From Paracentrotus lividus (lineage: Eukaryota; Echinodermata; Echinoidea; Camarodonta; Echinidae): a stretch of DNA of 64,000 bases. The DNA is taken from assembly GCA_940671915.1 (NCBI GenBank), contig CALNVZ010000313.1, positions 104,275-168,274 of the forward strand, read 5' to 3'. This document shows, one piece after another, positions 1-12,542 of the stretch. Position numbers and translations under genes: made by a program. Under the pieces are notes generated by a model. It was not told where the DNA came from. It did not search any database and saw nothing but the letters and a program-made list of their open reading frames with translations. Every line of letters begins with the position of its first letter. Position 1 is the first letter of the stretch.

Positions 1-1357
1 CCAGACGTTGGGTTTAGTAAATGTGGGATTCCTCCCCATATATTCCAATACTCTGCTACTGGTACCTCGTTCATCTACTCGAATGTCTCCTAGCTGCCGG
101 TTTATAATTGGGTGGGGCCTGCAGCCCACAAAATTTTCATAGCAAAGATTGTGGATTCGTTTTCTATCGCTGTGGTTTTTTTTTAAACAAAGTATGTAAA
201 ATCTATCTTCTAAATGGATACTAAATTATTTTCTGTTCGCACTTCGCTCTCGCTGATACTAAATAGGATTTATAATCTCAAATTTTTAGCTTTAACATTT
301 GGGCTCGCGCTTCGCGCTCGCATTACTTTTTCCATCACTAAAATGAACAAGAATCAAGGCTACCATTATGATTCTTAAAAGCATACATTCAAGGACAAAT
401 TTTCTTCGTACCCCCTCTCTCTTCGAATACATTTCTTTTTAGGTCGATATATGCCTCTGATCTAAAGTGTCCCCTTTTTTTTATAAAAAAAGTGCCCTTT
501 TTCCATCGAGACCCCACTTTCAAATCCGTTACGCCGCCTCTACTGTTTGTTTTTGTTTTGTTTTGTTTGTTTGTTTTTTCGCACTCGCGGATACTATACA
601 GGACCTTTAATGCACAAATATATTCAGTTTCAGCTTAAAATTTTCGGCTCGCGCTTCGCGCTCGCTGATAGTAAATAGGAACTACAATGCACAACTATCT
701 CAAACCTTTACCTCAAAATTTTTTCGGCTTGCGCTTGGCGCTCGCATTACTTTTTAAATTACTAAAATAAACTGGAAGCAAGGCAGCCATTATGATTCTT
801 TAAAGTATACATTCAAAGACAACTTTTCTTCGTAGGAATATCTCCTCGCTCTCATCCGAATAAATTTCTCTTTAGATCTATGCCTCTGAATTAAAGTGTC
901 CCCCTTTTTAGAAAAAGTGCACTTTTTATCGAGACACCACTTTCAAATCTATTCTGCCTCTACTACATATTTTTGTTTTTCGTTTTTATTTTTTTTTTTC
1001 GCGCTCGCAGATACTATATAGGACCTTTAATGCACAAACATTTCCAATTTCAGCTTTAAATTTTCGGCTCGCGCTTCGCGCTCGCTGATACGTAGAACTA
1101 TAATGCACAAATATCTCCAACTTTTAGCTCAAATTTTCGGCTCGCGCTTCGCGCTCGCATTAGTTTTTCCATAACTAAAATGAACAGATATCAAGGCAGT
1201 CACTGAAGCTAGAAGCATACATTCAAAGACAAGTTCCAGTCACACTCCCTTCCTCTCAAAATGCTTGTGTATGCCAAACAAGATCGCGACAAGTTGGCAA
1301 ATTATTTCGCTCATCACCCCCCCCCCCCACTTCTGACACGGAAATTTAATGCCACTG
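1..1357. mobile_element. hAT-like non-autonomous element, degenerate copy
   Basis: This stretch carries several copies of a roughly 20-bp GC-rich module, GCTCGCGCTTCGCGCTCGC, near 302, 645, 725, 1066 and 1138, each within a related block of a few hundred bases (taatgcacaaa..atatcc, aggcagcca, cattcaaagacaaa). The same blocks make up the two better-bounded elements at 38941-41241 and 44064-45493. The right end (gacacggaaatttaatgcc) is a decayed version of their end gacacggatttacgccgctg. The left end is not clear and may lie outside the window. Small open frames here, such as one starting at 1261, are repeat sequence and not genes. No transposase is encoded. Confidence 0.65.
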
Positions 1358-1478
1358 CTCATGATTATGTCAACATGAATAGAATGTATATGCCACATGC
1401 ATTATCTATTTTAATGAACATATTCCTAATATGTCTTACTAATTTTGTGATACTCAGACGATTCATCTAAGCCTACAG

Positions 1479-1844
1479 TAAATGGATTCTGCGGTGGGAG
1501 TATCTTTCTACAAACAGAGACACCGATTGTAACTTTTTCGACGCCTCTCTACACCAGACCCCCAACGGGGCATATTCTTATGACCTGTGTGATGTATATC
1601 AATGCTCCGGTTGGAAGACAGATTGGACTTACACTACTCCAATTTGAGACACCTGACTCCCAAACACTTACGATTTACGACATTGAAAACGTCGCATTTC
1701 TTGAGGACAGACTGTTCATTCTGCAAGGAGAGCTTAGCGTCCCTACAATGCTTATTTCCGATCTTGGTGGTCTTGCCTTGATATTTGACGATGACGATGC
1801 TGCAACAAACGGGAAAGGGTTAACAGCTGAAGTCTACATAATTG
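1479..1844 (+). CDS. Exon: first CUB domain of a type I membrane protein
   Basis: Internal coding exon of 366 nt, acceptor gcctacag and donor g|gtatga, phase 1 at both ends. It encodes one CUB domain (extracellular beta-sandwich, usually protein or glycan binding). Visible features are FCGG at residues 4-7, FSTPLY at 20-25 (matching the CUB SPNYP turn), a second cysteine at residue 37, strand-like LTIYD, and FDDDD near the end, where calcium-binding CUB domains carry acidic residues. Only the first CUB cysteine pair is present; the second is absent, as in a known subset of CUB domains. The Cys-Cys distance (32) is identical in the exons at 8699 and 11522, so the three are paralogous exon copies. 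The upstream signal-peptide exon is not visible. The open frame from 1580 is the 3' part of this exon; its ATG is not a translation start. Confidence 0.82.
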
Positions 1845-3515
1845 GTATGACATAATGTTCGAGATTAGCTCTCAATTTCGATAAGTGCGGTGGTGTAGAT
1901 CACGCCTGAGGTATACTACTGGCTAATAAATATGAGCAACCTACTGAAAAAAGTGTGCCTTTCTGTATTATGGTTATAACTGATTCCTAACATGCCTGAC
2001 CTTAGTGTTGTATATTATTTTTGCATTTAGCTCTGAAAGGAAAATCTAATCCCCTTTCGTTCCTGATCGAGAGCAGAAGTAAGCCAGACCTGATAGACAT
2101 GGTCATTTAAAAAGAAAAGTGAGACAAAAGAACCCCCTAACCCACCCCCAAATACAAAGGGAAAAATAAATTGATGAATAAATAAATAAATTTTGCGCGT
2201 CGAATGCCAATTCATTATTAAGTCATCTTTTAACTTTCTTAGATTTTACAATTGGATATCATTCACAACATGAATTGAACGTCCGTTTAAGATGGTCGTC
2301 CGCGTGCTCAAGTTTTGTCTATCGATTCCATTATTAGGTTTAAAAACATGCCTACACAAAGAAAAACATATGACTATTCCCGATTAAATTTTCAAAATAT
2401 TGTAGGCACAGCTGCGATAATTTGATAAAAGATTAGTGATTTATTTTTCTATTTATTTAATAATTTTTTTGGACAACGGCATTATGGTGTAAGTTGGCAA
2501 TTAAAATGATTTAGGAGGCAAGTTATTTTCATTTTTCGCATTTTGAATGTATTCTCTACGGAACGAATAACATTCTTCAATTCTTGAATTTATGATGCAT
2601 TAATATCTTCATTGTCTCGTTATTTTTGCTTTAGTTTCGCTGATAGTGGTATCTCACTTCGCGGAGACGTCTCCGCGACAGAAAAGAAAATATCGTCTCC
2701 GCGACGGATAAAAAGCATTTTAGACGTCTCCGATACCTTATTTTGTCGCGGAGATGTCTCCGCGACGTTTCCGCGACAATTTTCAAAAGCTCTCTCTAAA
2801 GTTGGTATCTCACTTCCCGGAGGCGTCTCCGTCCGCGACGGATAAAAGGTATTAGAGACGTCTCTCCGTCACGGAGACGTCGTGGAGAGCTATATGAAGA
2901 CCTCAATTAATTGTTAATCACAATAATGTTTGTATAAACCACCGATCATTTTTCATCTTTATTAATGCTCTAAATCAATTTGTTTGCTTGTTATTTTAAT
3001 CACCCTTATGGCACCCCTGCGGAAAATGATGACATCATAAATATATATATTTTTTTAGATTCATCGATAAATAAAACCCTTGGTTTCATCAATGTGGTTG
3101 CCCTATCAGGGGCACCCTTCATGACACGCACTATTGTATAAAAAAAATATTGCATGGGCGACCTCTGTGAAAAAAAAAAATGATGGTTTTAGACGGATCT
3201 AAACTAAAAAGCCAATTTTTAGCCAACTACATGGAAATCCGCCTAACGTTAGGAATATGTTAGCACGAAGGTTGTGGCAAGCCGTTTTGCTATTGTTCTT
3301 TGTCCCTTTCATTAAGGCGAAAAATTCCGTTTATTGCTTGAAAAACTCTGTTTAAAAAAAGGGAAAAAAGGAGTATTTCACCGAGGACCATTATATTTCT
3401 TTCGACGGTAAACTAAATTTCGAGTGATATTTTAGTAATCGTTGATAAACTAAGTTCAACTTCCGACAAACGGCTTGCCATACAAGATGCAATGTTGTAC
3501 CAACAACCATTGATT
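1845..3515. other. Intron 5' part, repeat-bearing, no gene seen
   Basis: Intronic AT-rich DNA between the first and second CUB exons. It holds the palindromic GGAGACGTCTCC block (2651-2893) and low-complexity A/T tracts. Short open frames here are not supported as genes: they have no recognisable domains and no exon-like splice context. Confidence 0.6.
2651..2893. repeat. GGAGACGTCTCC palindrome array
   Basis: The perfect palindrome GGAGACGTCTCC and close variants recur in both orientations (for example cttcgcggagacgtctccgc near 2658 and gtcgcggagatgtctccgcg near 2746), interspersed with gacggataaaa. The block starts with ggtatctcacttc and repeats that phrase near 2801. It is probably part of a small foldback transposon, but I could not fix its ends or a target-site duplication. 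Confidence 0.6.
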
Positions 3516-4579
3516 ATTGCTAAAGCCCGCGTCACACTGTCCCGATGGTAAGGAGCGATGGACACACGATGGCGGAAAACCCGAATTTTGCTCTGAACAC
3601 GATGGCATTACGAAAGCATCGCAAAAGCATCAGGTCATTTTGGAGTACTACAGACTGTTTCAAAAAGAATGGAACAATGGGGGAAAAGTAATTAAATTAT
3701 GACATCTTCTGAAATAATGTCTGTATTTGGTACCACATTAAAAAAAAAAGTGTGCGGAGAGGAGCTGATCGATATTACACACATTGATATTTCCGGAGCA
3801 ATGAATTCGTGGCCACTATGCGCAAAACCTAAATATAGACCATGGAAAAGCATGATTCTTGATTATAGAAAAGTGATCATATCTCAAGATCTACAACACC
3901 AAATGAGATTTTTTTTTTCTAAATAGTAAATGCTTAAAGAATGTCTGATGCTCCCCCTTTATAGAACTATGAATACTATTAGATTGTGATTAATTTTTAT
4001 AATTAAACAAAATGTTTTCCAATTTTACCATTTTATTTGATACAGCCTGTATGATAACGCAATCGGCAGCAACTTCCGATGCATCGGCAAAATCTTTGGC
4101 AGCCAAAAAAAACAACAAAAAAAAACTCCCGGTGGAGTTGCGAAGGTTCACTTCGTTTGAGCACCGTAGCTGGCAATGCGAAGGCAATGCGAGGGAAATG
4201 CGAACCCGCCCGATGATCTGTTGAAGGCAACACGACGTCGTGACGCCTTCTCAATGCCAATCATGTAGCCATCGTAGCATAGTATGATGACACAGAATTG
4301 TCTTGTGCAATGGAAGAAGAATTTAGTGTTCCTCTTTGTATTCTTTGTCCCATCTATATCATTGTATATTGTTTGATTTTTAAAGTGTCATCTTTCCAAT
4401 CTCATTTCTTTCGAGACCTGTAATTAAAATGAAATGGAAATTTGCAATTTCAAATCCTTTCTATCGAAGTTGAAGGCAAAATAATTTTCTCCCCAGAAAA
4501 GGCTTCATTTCATCCATCTTTGAGACTTTAACGTTAACTTGATAATAACAGCATGATTATGGCAATCATATTCATGATG

Positions 4580-4765
4580 ATACTGATGAAGGTGATGGTC
4601 ATGATGGTGATGGCAGTTGTGAGATATGTTGGTGAAGGCGGTGATGAAGATAATTTTTTTTTATCTTAGTTGAGGATGGGGATTAGTATGAAATTGGTAG
4701 AGGTTGGTAGATTTGCTGGTGATGATGATTATGATGATGATGATGATGATGATAATGATGATGTT
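4580..4765. repeat. GAT-rich simple repeat
   Basis: Imperfect (GAT)n, purest at about 4718-4763. Similar gatgatgatg sequence resumes on the far side of the neighbouring foldback element, at 6675-6780, so that element was inserted into this microsatellite. Confidence 0.85.
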
Positions 4766-6669
4766 CACTGAAAACCAAAACGGGTAGACCGACTAGCTTT
4801 AAAGCTAGTCGTAGTGATGCCCAGACTGACTAGCTTTAAAACTAGTCGGTAACGACGGACTAGCTTTCCTTCAACACAACCCGGTTATTACGGACTAGCT
4901 TGAAAGCTAGTCCGTCAAGTTAGTCCGTCATGACAGACTAATTTTAAAGCTCGTCCGTCGTGACCGACTGGTTTGACGGACTAGCATAAAAGCTAGTCGT
5001 AGTGATGCCCAGACTGACGAGCTTTTGAGCAGGACTAGCTTTACAGCTAGTCGGTCATGGTGGGAAAGCTAGTCCGTCGCGCTTTTCTGCCGCGATGTTC
5101 TTGCTGCTGTCTTGACAGACTAGCATGACGGACGAGGTTAATATGGCTTCACCAGCTTGTCAGATGCGTCAAATCTGAAATATTAGAAGACATTATAAAG
5201 ATACGATTAAAAACATGCATTTTGTCCCTAGAATTTGAGCAAAAGAATAATAAAAAAAACTTTTTATTATGATGATAAAAATCAGAAGACAGGAATTAAT
5301 ACAAAAGACACAATTAGTTAACTTTATGGCAATTATCAAATAACGGGCGCTCGGGGCCCAGGGGTCGCCGCCATGGCTTGCATCATCATGACTTTTTGTT
5401 GTAGGCCTACCTGCTTTTGCATTTTCGGCGTATACACTTGTCCTTGAGAGCCACTTGAGAGCCAAAAACCTTAAAGTCGTGCCTCTAATCCAATACTCTT
5501 TTCTTACAGATACAAGTAATCTAAAAGAAAAGTGGCGCCTATATTTATATTTATTATTAGAATTAAATTCTAATTTTCATAATTTAATGTGAGTGTTACT
5601 ATCGTTGTAAATACACACAATTTATAAATTGATTTTGCAAGACATAATTTTTCGCGTTGGTGATTATAGCATTAATCTATGTGAAAAAATAACGTTATCT
5701 GTGAACTGAAACATAAGGAATTAAAAAAGAGTACTCACACAGCCCGATGTCACAGGAAGGAGATCGCCATTATAATCAAAATCTTAAGCTTTACGGGGTA
5801 TATCAAGTGTGCGTCTGTAGGCTACAGTTTGCTCATAATGCAACTAATAGTGATGTCCTTTTCGCAATGCGCATGTTATTCAATCAATATTGTACCACTT
5901 TCTATTCACTGCTGTTGCTAAGCCGGGCATTCACCCGCCATCTATAAGAATAGACGGTTCATGGGTTCTATAGTAACGAAGTATTCAATTAGCCTGTAAT
6001 TAAAGAATGGAACAATATTTCTAACCTACTCGTGAATGGCATACTATTCACGATTGACGTTATTTCGGCTATCGTATTGCTCTCAGATTGTCAAGCCAAA
6101 ACAACCTTTGTTTGAGAATGTTGATTGTATCCAACTTCTTTTCACTGTTGTTGCTAAGGCGGGCATTCACCAGCAATCTGTAAGAAAATACCGGGTTCTT
6201 GAGTTCTATAGTAACAAGGTATTCAATTAGGCTTGCGCCTGTAATTGAAGAATGGAGAGCAATATTTGGAATCTACCGGTACTCGTGAACTGCATACTTG
6301 TCATGATTGATGTTATGTCTCGTAAGCTTTCAGATTGTCAAGCCCAAACAACCTTTGTTTCAGAATGTATCAACTTGATTATGCGCGGAAACAGAATAAA
6401 TAGAGAAGGTACATTGAAACGACATTGCAACTATTTGTATCAAAAGCTAGTCAGTCATTTTAATGGGTAATCTGGTTCCACCCAGCTACTTTTATCGACC
6501 TAGTCGGTCACGTCGATGGACTAGCATCAAGCTAGACGGACGAGCTTTAAAGCTCGTCCGTCAAGTTGAGAGATGTAGATTCAGTTGTATGCTAGTCCGT
6601 CTCGACGGACTTACATGACAGACTAGCTTTAAAACTAGTCCATTGACGGACGAGGTTAGGTTTTCAGTG
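4766..6669. mobile_element. Foldback element with GACTAGC/GCTAGTC palindromic arms
   Basis: The ends are inverted copies of CACTGAAAACC (4766 and 6659-6669). Both arms (about 4790-5140 and 6455-6660) are built from short palindromes of the type gactagctttaaagctagtc, repeated many times with the words agtccgtc and gacggac. The middle contains two direct copies of an AT-rich block (near 6061-6120 and 6302-6360, sharing cagattgtcaagcc.aaac). A CACTG start and a possible 2-bp TT duplication at both edges would fit a CACTA/EnSpm or Chapaev-like origin, but this is only a suggestion. No transposase is present. Confidence 0.7.
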
Positions 6670-7219
6670 TTGGCAATGATGATGCAGGTGGTGGTTGTGA
6701 GTATGCACGATGATAATGAAGATGACGAGGAAAATTGTAAGGGTGGTGAATAGCACCACCACCACCACCGCCATCATCATCATTAATATCATTGCCATTC
6801 GTTCTCATTATACCATGATTTAAGTTAAAGTCAAATACTGAAATAAACATATTTTTTAAACATATTTTCTCTAATCTGTTCAAAGTAACATTGACAAAAT
6901 TGATTTTGACACAAAATTGTCAAATTTCATTTTCTCTGAAAAAGAAAAATAAGTAAATTGGGTGACATTCTAAACATAAGAAAATTAATGTACAATATCT
7001 GTTTTGTTGGAACTGGAACTGTTTCCGATCGCTCTGAAACTGTTTCTGGTTGCTGTATGTTATTATATTAGAGTCTTCTTTTCTCAATTCTGTGTTTACC
7101 AGCTGTCTTCTTCCCCCCTACCTCTCCCTACCTTTGGGGGGGATGTTTAATTTCAATTTGAGTCAAAGACAAAACAAACATAGTTCTACAGTACAGTGTG
7201 TTTTGCTCTCGATGAAGTA

Positions 7220-8282
7220 CACTGTTCGTCATAAAGGTGGAATATTTTGTTCTGGCTCAAACGATGCTATTTTGCTCCTGCTTGAATTTCTTGAATGTGC
7301 TGGTCACCGCTTTTACTCTTTCGGGGTCCCGGCTATATCTTGGACGTTCCCTCAATATTTTCCAGGGACTTTCCTTCCAAATAGTTTGCAACCCCCAGAA
7401 GATGGCCATTTTCGTCATTTTATTTTTATTTTGTGCCCCTTTTTGTTTACCCGACCTACCGAGGCACCCTCAGTCCTGCTCCAAGTAAACACGTCTGAGG
7501 TGCAGAGTTGTTATTCTTTAAGTTATATCTAATTATATGGTTACAGGATTGACTCGTTTGTCTAGGGGAGGGGTCAAAGTTTATTTTGATTGGGGTTCAA
7601 CATTGATTTTAACCATTTTTACACCATGAAAATGTCTATCTTCCCTAAATTTTATAGTAAAATATCAGCAAAACGTAATATCATCAATAGTTACAATTTA
7701 AAATCTTGCCATCAAGGCCCAAAAAAGAAAATCAGGGAAAATGATAATAATTAAGGGTAAAAGGTTGTTTTTTATTTCTTTTGTTTTTAGCATAAAGGTT
7801 GAATACAATATTCCGAATTGTTACCAATCATACTTTTTGTTTCAACCCCCCCCCCCCTTAGACAAGAGACCCAAACCTTTCCCCGTAAATCTAGATTTAA
7901 CTTAAAAACCAATATAAACAGTACACCTCAGACGCGTTTTCTGGGGGGGGGGGGAGGGGAACTTGATCGCCCGGGTAACCAACAAGGGGTCCCAAAATGA
8001 GAAGAAAAAAAGACCAAACATGAGCATCATGGGGGTTGACAAAACTTTTTTTGGAAAAAAAACTCATCGTGAAGGGTTTGGAGAATGTTCAAAATATAGC
8101 CAGGGTCATGAAAAGTAAAAGCAGGGACAAAGATATTCAAGAAATTAAAGCCGGAGCAAAATCATGTCGCTATAGCGGCAAAAAAATAAAAATAAAAATA
8201 TAAATAAAAAAATAAATTAATAAATAAAAAAATAAAAAAAAATAATAATAATAATAATATACCATCTTTATGACGGACAGTG
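7220..8282. mobile_element. Tc1/mariner-type non-autonomous element, TA target
   Basis: The left end CACTGTTCGTCATAAAGGTG follows TA at 7218-7219. The right end is its inverted near-copy (catctttatgacggacagtg) followed by TA at 8283-8284. The inverted homology extends inward for over 200 bp: 7236-7480 pairs with about 7985-8265, for example ttgctcctgcttgaatttct against the complement of agaaattaaagccggagcaa. A related partial copy lies at 59940-60260. The 160-aa and 83-aa open frames at 7050-7532 overlap this repeat and are not credible genes. Confidence 0.8.
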
Positions 8283-8698
8283 TATGATCAGCTATTGAAT
8301 TTCCCTCTTTCTGCATCTGGTGAAGATCTTTATACAATAAGGAGGTCACATGATGCTTTCTTGAGTAAAACGTATTAGCCCATGCGCAAACATAATAAAG
8401 TCTCTATTGTCTCAAAACAATTAGCCCCACAGAATGTATTCAATTCGGCAATCTTGGATTCGCGCCGGAGATGCCCAAACGAACGTCGGTTGACATTCGT
8501 GTGTCCTTCGGGTAAACTTTATATTACCTTCGCGTATGATTCATAGTGCCATCGTGTAACATTCTAAACTTTGCCCGAACCCCCAAAAATGACCCCTTCG
8601 TATAACCATCGCACCTAAACATCGGGACAGTGTGACGCCAGCTTAAATGAATGCATGTTTGATTGAATACATTTTATTTTTTCGCTTAATTTCAACAG

Positions 8699-9073
8699 AT
8701 GGCTCACCTTCGGACTTAAATGAATTTTGTGGAGGAAGAATCTCACTTCACGAAAATAGAACGTATATAGCCTTCTCCACGCCATTCTACTACACCAATT
8801 CTGATCTTAATGTTCGAATGGACTGCTTCTGGTATATCACCAGTCCGTCGGAAAAACAAGTTCAACTCATTTTACTGGACTTTGATACATCTGCCTCAGA
8901 AGAACTTAGAATCTATGATGGCTCCAATAATCAGATTCTAATTGCAACCCTTATTGGAATATTAAATACCACCGCACATTTCAGATCTAATTTAGGAGGG
9001 TTTTATATCATCTTGGACGACGATGACCAAGAGAAAAATGGACCCGGGTTTCGAGCTCGAGCTCAAGTAACCG
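8699..9073 (+). CDS. Exon: second CUB domain
   Basis: Internal coding exon of 375 nt with a good pyrimidine-rich acceptor (ttcgcttaatttcaacag) and donor g|gtaaat, phase 1 at both ends. It encodes one CUB domain: FCGG at residues 10-13, FSTPFYY at 26-32, Cys43 in a CFWYI strand, ELRIYDGS (the classic CUB LxVYDG strand) and IILDDDD near the end. Two possible N-glycosylation sequons are visible (NRT at residue 20 and NTT further on). The Cys11-Cys43 spacing equals that of the other two CUB exons. The open frame starts upstream at an ATG at 8647, but that part is intron and the splice acceptor sets the true start. Together with 1479-1844 and 11522-11908 it makes a row of extracellular CUB modules. 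The ligand cannot be inferred. Confidence 0.9.
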
Positions 9074-9494
9074 GTAAATAAAAGCAGCCTAGAGTATAAG
9101 TAAACTGAGTTGCAGCTCCGGGGGCATTAATCTATTTTTAAAAATAATTATATATTTTCTGACCTTTTTTATTCTTTTTTCCTTTCGGTAATAAGGCTTA
9201 TGTTTGTACTAACTTTCTGAAAGATTACCCACATACATGGACAAAGACCTGTAAAATGAAGAGAGTAATGTCTTGCTTCCAATAAAGGGATAATTATGTT
9301 AAAATTATGAACGAAACATACACAAAATTACCTGTGATGGCAAACAGCCCATAGAGGCACGGTAGAGCTACTCAACCTCTATAATGTGGTACAACAACAA
9401 AATTAGAAGGCCATTTAACGGGGGCGCCATTTGAAACTCAATAAAGAAATACGTACAAAATGCACTAAATTTGAATCAAATCATTCACTCTCTA
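9074..9494. other. Intron, no gene or clear repeat seen
   Basis: AT-rich intronic sequence after the second CUB exon. No coding potential or bounded repeat was recognised. Confidence 0.6.
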
Positions 9495-10489
9495 CTGGGT
9501 GTACCAGAAAAAAGGAAACCCACGTTTGATCATCAATAATTTCAAAAATATTACCATGGTGGTTATAAAATTTATATCACTGGCAAGTGCAACTCATTAC
9601 CATTTTAATGATACCTCTCTCAGGTCACCAATGTCACGCATCACTAAACCCCATTGTTTTGAAAATGTTGTGCAAAATTGTGAGTGGTTCCTTTAAACTC
9701 TCATTGAGATGGGTTGTTTGAATGTGCCTAAAAAGGAACCCAGCTTTCATTATCAATCATTTAGAAAATATGACAGTGGTGATTATGACGTGTATATCAC
9801 TGGAAATTACGACTCATTATCACTTTATTGATATCTCGTTCGGCTCACCAATATCACGTATCACTGAACCCCATTGTTCTGAAAATATCTCGCAAAATTG
9901 TGATTGATGCACTGTCATACTTCTTACACTGAACTGAAGGTTCTCTGATGAAATTACCTGGATGGTAAGATTGACGGACTAAATAAGTAGGCGTTTCAAA
10001 CCCATTTATCAAAACAAGTCCCTGGAATGCTGTACTTAGAATTGCTAGGCACATTTAAGCAGCTCACCTCAAGGTGCATGAAAGAGAATTTTGCAAGACA
10101 ATTTTCAAAACTATGGTTCAGTGATGCATGACATTAATCTGAGAGAGGTATCATTAGAATGGTAATGAGTTGCACTTTCCAGTGATAAAAACTTCATAAT
10201 TACCACTGAAATATTTTTGAAATTATTGATTATCAGAGTTGGGTTTCCTTTCCTGACTCATTTAAACAAACCATCTTAAGGTGCATGAAAGTGAACCACA
10301 CACAATTTTTACAAGACTTTTTCAGAACAATTGCATTAAGCGATGCGTGATTTTGTTGAAATGAAAGAGGTATCATCAGAATGGTAATAAGTTGCACTTT
10401 ATAATGATATAATTTCATAATCACCACTGAAATACTTTTGAAATTATTGTTGATCTAACTTGGGTTTCCTTTTTTTCGGAAACACCCAG
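9495..10489. mobile_element. TA-target MITE with a four-fold internal inverted structure
   Basis: The ends CTGGGTGTACCAGAAAAAAG and an inverted copy (ttttttcggaaacacccag) are flanked by TA at 9493-9494 and 10490-10491. Inside, the block aggaaaccca..atcaataatttcaaaaatatta..ggt is present twice in the forward direction (from about 9510 and 9735) and twice inverted (about 10140-10260 and 10370-10480), so the element is a duplicated, folded-back version of itself. Encoded peptides of 61-66 aa are simply those four copies read in different frames. Confidence 0.8.
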
Positions 10490-11521
10490 TACAATGATAT
10501 CACAGTTTGATGATTGAGACTGTTACAAATATGCTTGATGATTTAGTAAATGCTCATACATGTACTACAAATTTTCAATGTTGCCATATGGGAGTGTTTT
10601 GTGCTCTCAATGACGAAAAACACAATATCATCACAAGAGGGCGTCTTGCGCAATTAGCTAAAATAAGGTTTTTGTGCTAATTTTCACTTATTAGCTATGC
10701 AAAATGATTATATAAAAAGAAATAAACAGAATATTCTTAGTCTGAACTTAGATGACTGATTTGAAGAATGTTTAAAAAGAATATAAAACTCAAAAGAAGC
10801 AATATAAAATTGTATATTTCGTTAAATTTTAAATGCTCCTGTTTTAAAATCGCCACGACATTTTTCAAAAGCTTGTTGCATAAATAAAAGAATGTAACGA
10901 ACTTAATATTGTTGTGAATAAAGGTTACTCCGAACGATCACACGTGTGGTAAAATTGAATTATCTTAAAGATCTGAATGATAAACATGATAGTCCGAAAA
11001 CATATATCAATTGGTATTCTCGACCATTTCCATTCTGCAGTCAGTCAAATTAACGAATTTTCATTCAATTCCAAGCGAAATTAAACGTTTCCGTTAGGCC
11101 TACTCCTCCCTTCAATTTGTTACAGGGAACATTCAAATGCATTTTTGGACTTTAGATTTCATTAAAGAGTATAAATAACAATAAAAAGAAAACACAGATA
11201 ATTACAAAATTCGCTTTTTGTTACATTAAATGTTTAATAGGATATTGCCGTTGTAAAATTGGCGACTTATTTAAATTCCACTCAAGCACAAGCAAAAAAA
11301 ATAAAATAAAAAATAGATTAATAAAACAAAAACAAAAACAAAAACAAAAGAAGAGGTGAATTGAATGCTACGCACATGCAATTGATTTAAGTGAGGATGA
11401 AAATGACTGCGAAAATCTTTAATATTAGAACACGTTTGATGGTATGAACAAATACAAAATTAAATACTTACAGCTTCATGACATCCGTGATAAATGGGTA
11501 TTCATTTATTTTATTCCTTAG
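10490..11521. other. Intron before third CUB exon
   Basis: AT-rich intronic DNA with A-rich tracts such as (acaaaa)n near 11328-11350. No gene or bounded element was recognised. Confidence 0.55.
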
Positions 11522-11908
11522 AAATGTTACCCCAGAAATCTAACTTCGAAAGCTTTTGTGGAGGCCGAGTCCCGCTTTATGAAGACTTCCCTCGAGTACA
11601 GATCACTACTCCTATGTATTTCAACCCATCAATGTCAACCATCGAAATGACATGCTGGTTTTACATCTGGAGCGCTTCTAGTACTACGAGACAAGTAGAA
11701 GTCACTTTCAGAAATGTCGAGACTGAAAATGAAGTGATCTACGTTTATGACCATCTAACTCAAGCCATAAACCAGGTTCTTAGATTAGAGGGGTCTATCA
11801 CTGAGACGCCTCCAGTCGTATCAACAAGTGGTGGATTCACAATACGCTACTACGACGAGACCATTTTAAGAAATGGACGTGGTTTTTTGCTATACGCTAA
11901 AATAGAAG
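11522..11908 (+). CDS. Exon: third CUB domain
   Basis: Internal coding exon of 387 nt with a strong acceptor (ttcatttattttattccttag) and a donor that matches consensus (g|gtgagc), phase 1 at both ends. The product is a CUB domain: FCGG at residues 12-15, TTPMYF at 29-34, Cys45 followed by WFYIW, a YVYDH strand and a final GFLLYAKI strand. The Cys13-Cys45 spacing of 32 matches both upstream CUB exons; a second cysteine pair is missing here too. The acidic cluster before the last strand is weaker (YYDETI in place of DDDD), so metal binding may differ from the other two. The open frame begins at 11494, but the sequence before 11522 is intron. Confidence 0.9.
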
Positions 11909-12449
11909 GTGAGCGTAGCTAAACTTGTACAAAATTTAACATTTATTGACTATGCTGACAAGTAGAAATAACTATCAAAATAATATTTTTTTATTTAAAG
12001 GGATGTGTCCCTGCCTCCTGGTTTGTCTCGCCTTATTGATAGGAGGCCCCCAGAGAAAGAAGGTTGACTTTTCTCAAACATAATATAATAACAAATCAAT
12101 AAGAACACATTTTAGCCTGTAATCAATCATACAATGGTAGCAGGTATACATCTAGAGAGTTCATAATTGGATATTCTTTATACAGGAGCGAGCTCTAAAA
12201 TTGTAAAAGCTAGTACTTGAAGGAATTAATTAGTCTTGGGTGAGGTGCCGCTTTTAGATATTTGACTACTGTGTCGGCTCAGGTATAATTTTTGGAGATA
12301 TTCACTGATTATTTTAGCAAATTTGATCCGTGGGTGAAATATTAACCCCCCCCCCTTAAAAAAAATAAAAATAAAAATAAAATCTCAATTGACTTTCAGA
12401 ATTTAATTTCCCTTCCAAATAATAATGTATCTCTATAACATATATAAAT

Positions 12450-12452
<3 letters not shown>
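11909..12452. other. Intron after third CUB exon
   Basis: Intronic AT-rich sequence with A-rich simple repeats near 12355-12385. No gene or bounded repeat was recognised. Confidence 0.55.
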
Positions 12453-12506
<54 letters not shown>

Positions 12507-12542
12507 GATTTGCCTACACGACTATTCTTCCAGAATTTTTGT

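Larger units (their letters stand above)
3526..8641. mobile_element. Candidate interrupted element bounded by inverted GCGTCACACTGTCCCGATG
   Basis: The motif gcgtcacactgtcccgatgg at about 3530 recurs as its reverse complement (catcgggacagtgtgacgc) at about 8620-8638. The words gatggcacac and acacgatggc next to the left copy also have inverted counterparts beside the right copy (ccatcgtgtaac). This is what terminal inverted repeats of one element interrupted by later insertions (4766-6669 and 7220-8282) would look like. Flanks are only roughly similar (gctaaa and cttaaa), so a clean target-site duplication is not shown. They could instead be two independent copies in opposite orientation. Confidence 0.35.

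Noticed and set aside
7050..7532. 160-aa frame
   Set aside because: Starts in intron and runs into the arm of the TA-flanked element at 7220; the related copy at 59940 does not keep the frame.
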